The position numbers and the translations under genes were made by a program. DNA of 32,601 bases from Acidobacteriota bacterium (GTDB taxonomy: Bacteria > Acidobacteriota > Terriglobia > Bryobacterales > Bryobacteraceae): the NCBI GenBank assembly GCA_018268935.1, contig JAFDVS010000021.1, positions 1-32,601 of the forward strand. The letters run 5' to 3'. The stretch's first letter is position 1; each line of letters starts with the position of its first letter. Of this stretch, positions 32,041 through 32,601 are shown piece after piece. Below the pieces are notes generated by a model. That model searched no databases. It was not told the DNA's origin and saw only the letters and a list, made by a program, of their open reading frames with translations.

Positions 32041-32070
32041 CGCAGATGAACGCCGATGAACGCCGATTTA
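32041..32070. repeat. Three tandem 10-bp units next to and inside the MoxR stop
   Basis: CGCAGATGAA, CGCCGATGAA and CGCCGATTTA follow one another at 32041-32070; the units differ at one base or at the last positions. The final unit supplies the TAA stop (32068-32070 on the minus strand) of the MoxR gene. Similar GATGAACGC-type strings are, from memory, common intergenic repeats in such genomes. Confidence 0.6.
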
Positions 32071-32601
32071 TTTTGGTTTGGGGGCGGCTACGCTGGCGAT
32101 GATTTTGGAGAGGACGGTGTCGGGGTTCTGGCCGTCGGCGTGAGCGTCGAAGTTGAGGATGATGCGGTGACGGAGAACGGAGGTGGCGACGTGGCGGACG
32201 TCGTCGACGCTGAGGTGGTAGCGGCCGTTCATGAGGGCGAGGACGCGGCCGCATTCGAGGAGGGCCTGGGCGCCGCGGGGGGAACTGCCGTAGCGGATGT
32301 ACTTTTTGGCCATTTCGTGGCCTTGCGGCTGGTCGGGCTGGGTGGCCATGACGAGATCGACGGCGAAGTTCTGGACGTGGGCGGCAATTAAGACACTGCG
32401 GCAGACGGAACGGAGGGAGAGGATTTCGGCGCGGTCGACGACTTGGGAGACTTCGATTTCTTCGCGGGTAATGGTGCGGTCGAGGATGAGGGAGAGTTCG
32501 TCGCGATTGGGGTAGCTGACGACGATCTTCATGAGGAAGCGGTCGAGCTGGGCCTCGGGGAGGGGATAGGTGCCTTCCATTTCGATGGGGTTCTGGGTGG
32601 C
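32068..32601 (-). CDS. MoxR family AAA ATPase, C-terminal part (runs off the window)
   Basis: Only the last 177 residues are present; the gene continues past base 32601. The part seen starts in the AAA module at [10 protein letters not shown], followed by [13 protein letters not shown] with the arginine finger region, then the C-terminal lid with [16 protein letters not shown] and [18 protein letters not shown], all typical of MoxR ATPases. These are chaperone-like ATPases usually encoded with DUF58 and von Willebrand domain proteins; those would lie outside the window on the downstream side, but the next downstream gene here is glutamate dehydrogenase, so no such genes follow. The Walker motifs are not in view. 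Confidence 0.93.
   Translation of the reverse strand, partial: ATQNPIEMEGTYPLPEAQLDRFLMKIVVSYPNRDELSLILDRTITREEIEVSQVVDRAEILSLRSVCRSVLIAAHVQNFAVDLVMATQPDQPQGHEMAKKYIRYGSSPRGAQALLECGRVLALMNGRYHLSVDDVRHVATSVLRHRIILNFDAHADGQNPDTVLSKIIASVAAPKPK

Noticed and set aside
1..32601. CRISPR arrays, insertion sequences, integrases or phage genes
   Set aside because: I found no regularly spaced repeats with spacers, no transposase or integrase motifs and no phage structural genes.

Overview
The window looks like chromosomal DNA of an acidobacterium of the Solibacter/Bryobacter type. This rests on gene content only: a DUF1549/DUF1553 cytochrome-type protein paired with DUF1501, a CHRD protein ending in the long C-terminal domain common in Solibacter, two PEP-CTERM proteins, a secreted SLH-domain protein, a secreted TPR-CHAT protein, Tat-exported Gfo/Idh and DUF1080 proteins, and high GC. 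No rRNA is present to confirm it. There is one tRNA gene and no CRISPR array, integrase or insertion sequence.

Left part (1-7.6 kb). A tandem hairpin element opens the window. Three tightly packed minus-strand genes follow, read from 3.4 kb leftwards: an exported Gfo/Idh oxidoreductase, an acyl-CoA dehydrogenase and the MeaB GTPase. A DUF1080 (3-keto-glycoside hydrolase family) gene is divergent from the oxidoreductase, and the two may act on the same oxidised sugars. A strong hairpin then separates DUF1080 from a convergent 1071-residue SLH protein.

Middle part (7.7-18.4 kb). A Y-family DNA polymerase whose central catalytic Asp-Glu pair is replaced by Gly-Ala sits just downstream of an 18-bp perfect palindrome and the DUF1553-DUF1501 pair. 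About 650 bp with no intact gene hold the frameshifted and deleted remains of a small gene plus a DUF6036-type nucleotidyltransferase, one copy of an 80-bp repeat, and a terminator. Then come a triple-CHRD protein, a class D beta-lactamase with all its motifs, an Old Yellow Enzyme, a PEP-CTERM protein whose Shine-Dalgarno sequence is the 3' arm of a leader stem, the second copy of the 80-bp repeat, and tRNA-Arg(UCU).

Right part (18.4-32.6 kb). A DsbA-like thiol oxidoreductase is convergent with a YVTN beta-propeller protein. msrP is followed after 16 bp by a secreted TPR-CHAT protease-like protein that uses a TTG start. Convergent with it lie a second PEP-CTERM gene, a membrane anti-sigma-like protein and an ECF-type sigma factor. 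Together these four look like a candidate surface-signalling module. The remainder is housekeeping: anmK, mutS, a glutamate dehydrogenase and the C-terminal part of a MoxR AAA ATPase, with hairpin and short tandem repeats between them.

A larger-scale signal is a switch in strand composition. The plus strand is C-rich up to about 4.3 kb, neutral across the SLH gene, and G-rich from about 7.7 kb on, whichever way the genes point. The best candidates for new biology are the inactive-looking Y polymerase with its operator-like palindrome, the sigma/anti-sigma/PEP-CTERM/CHAT cluster, and the Shine-Dalgarno-sequestering leader.
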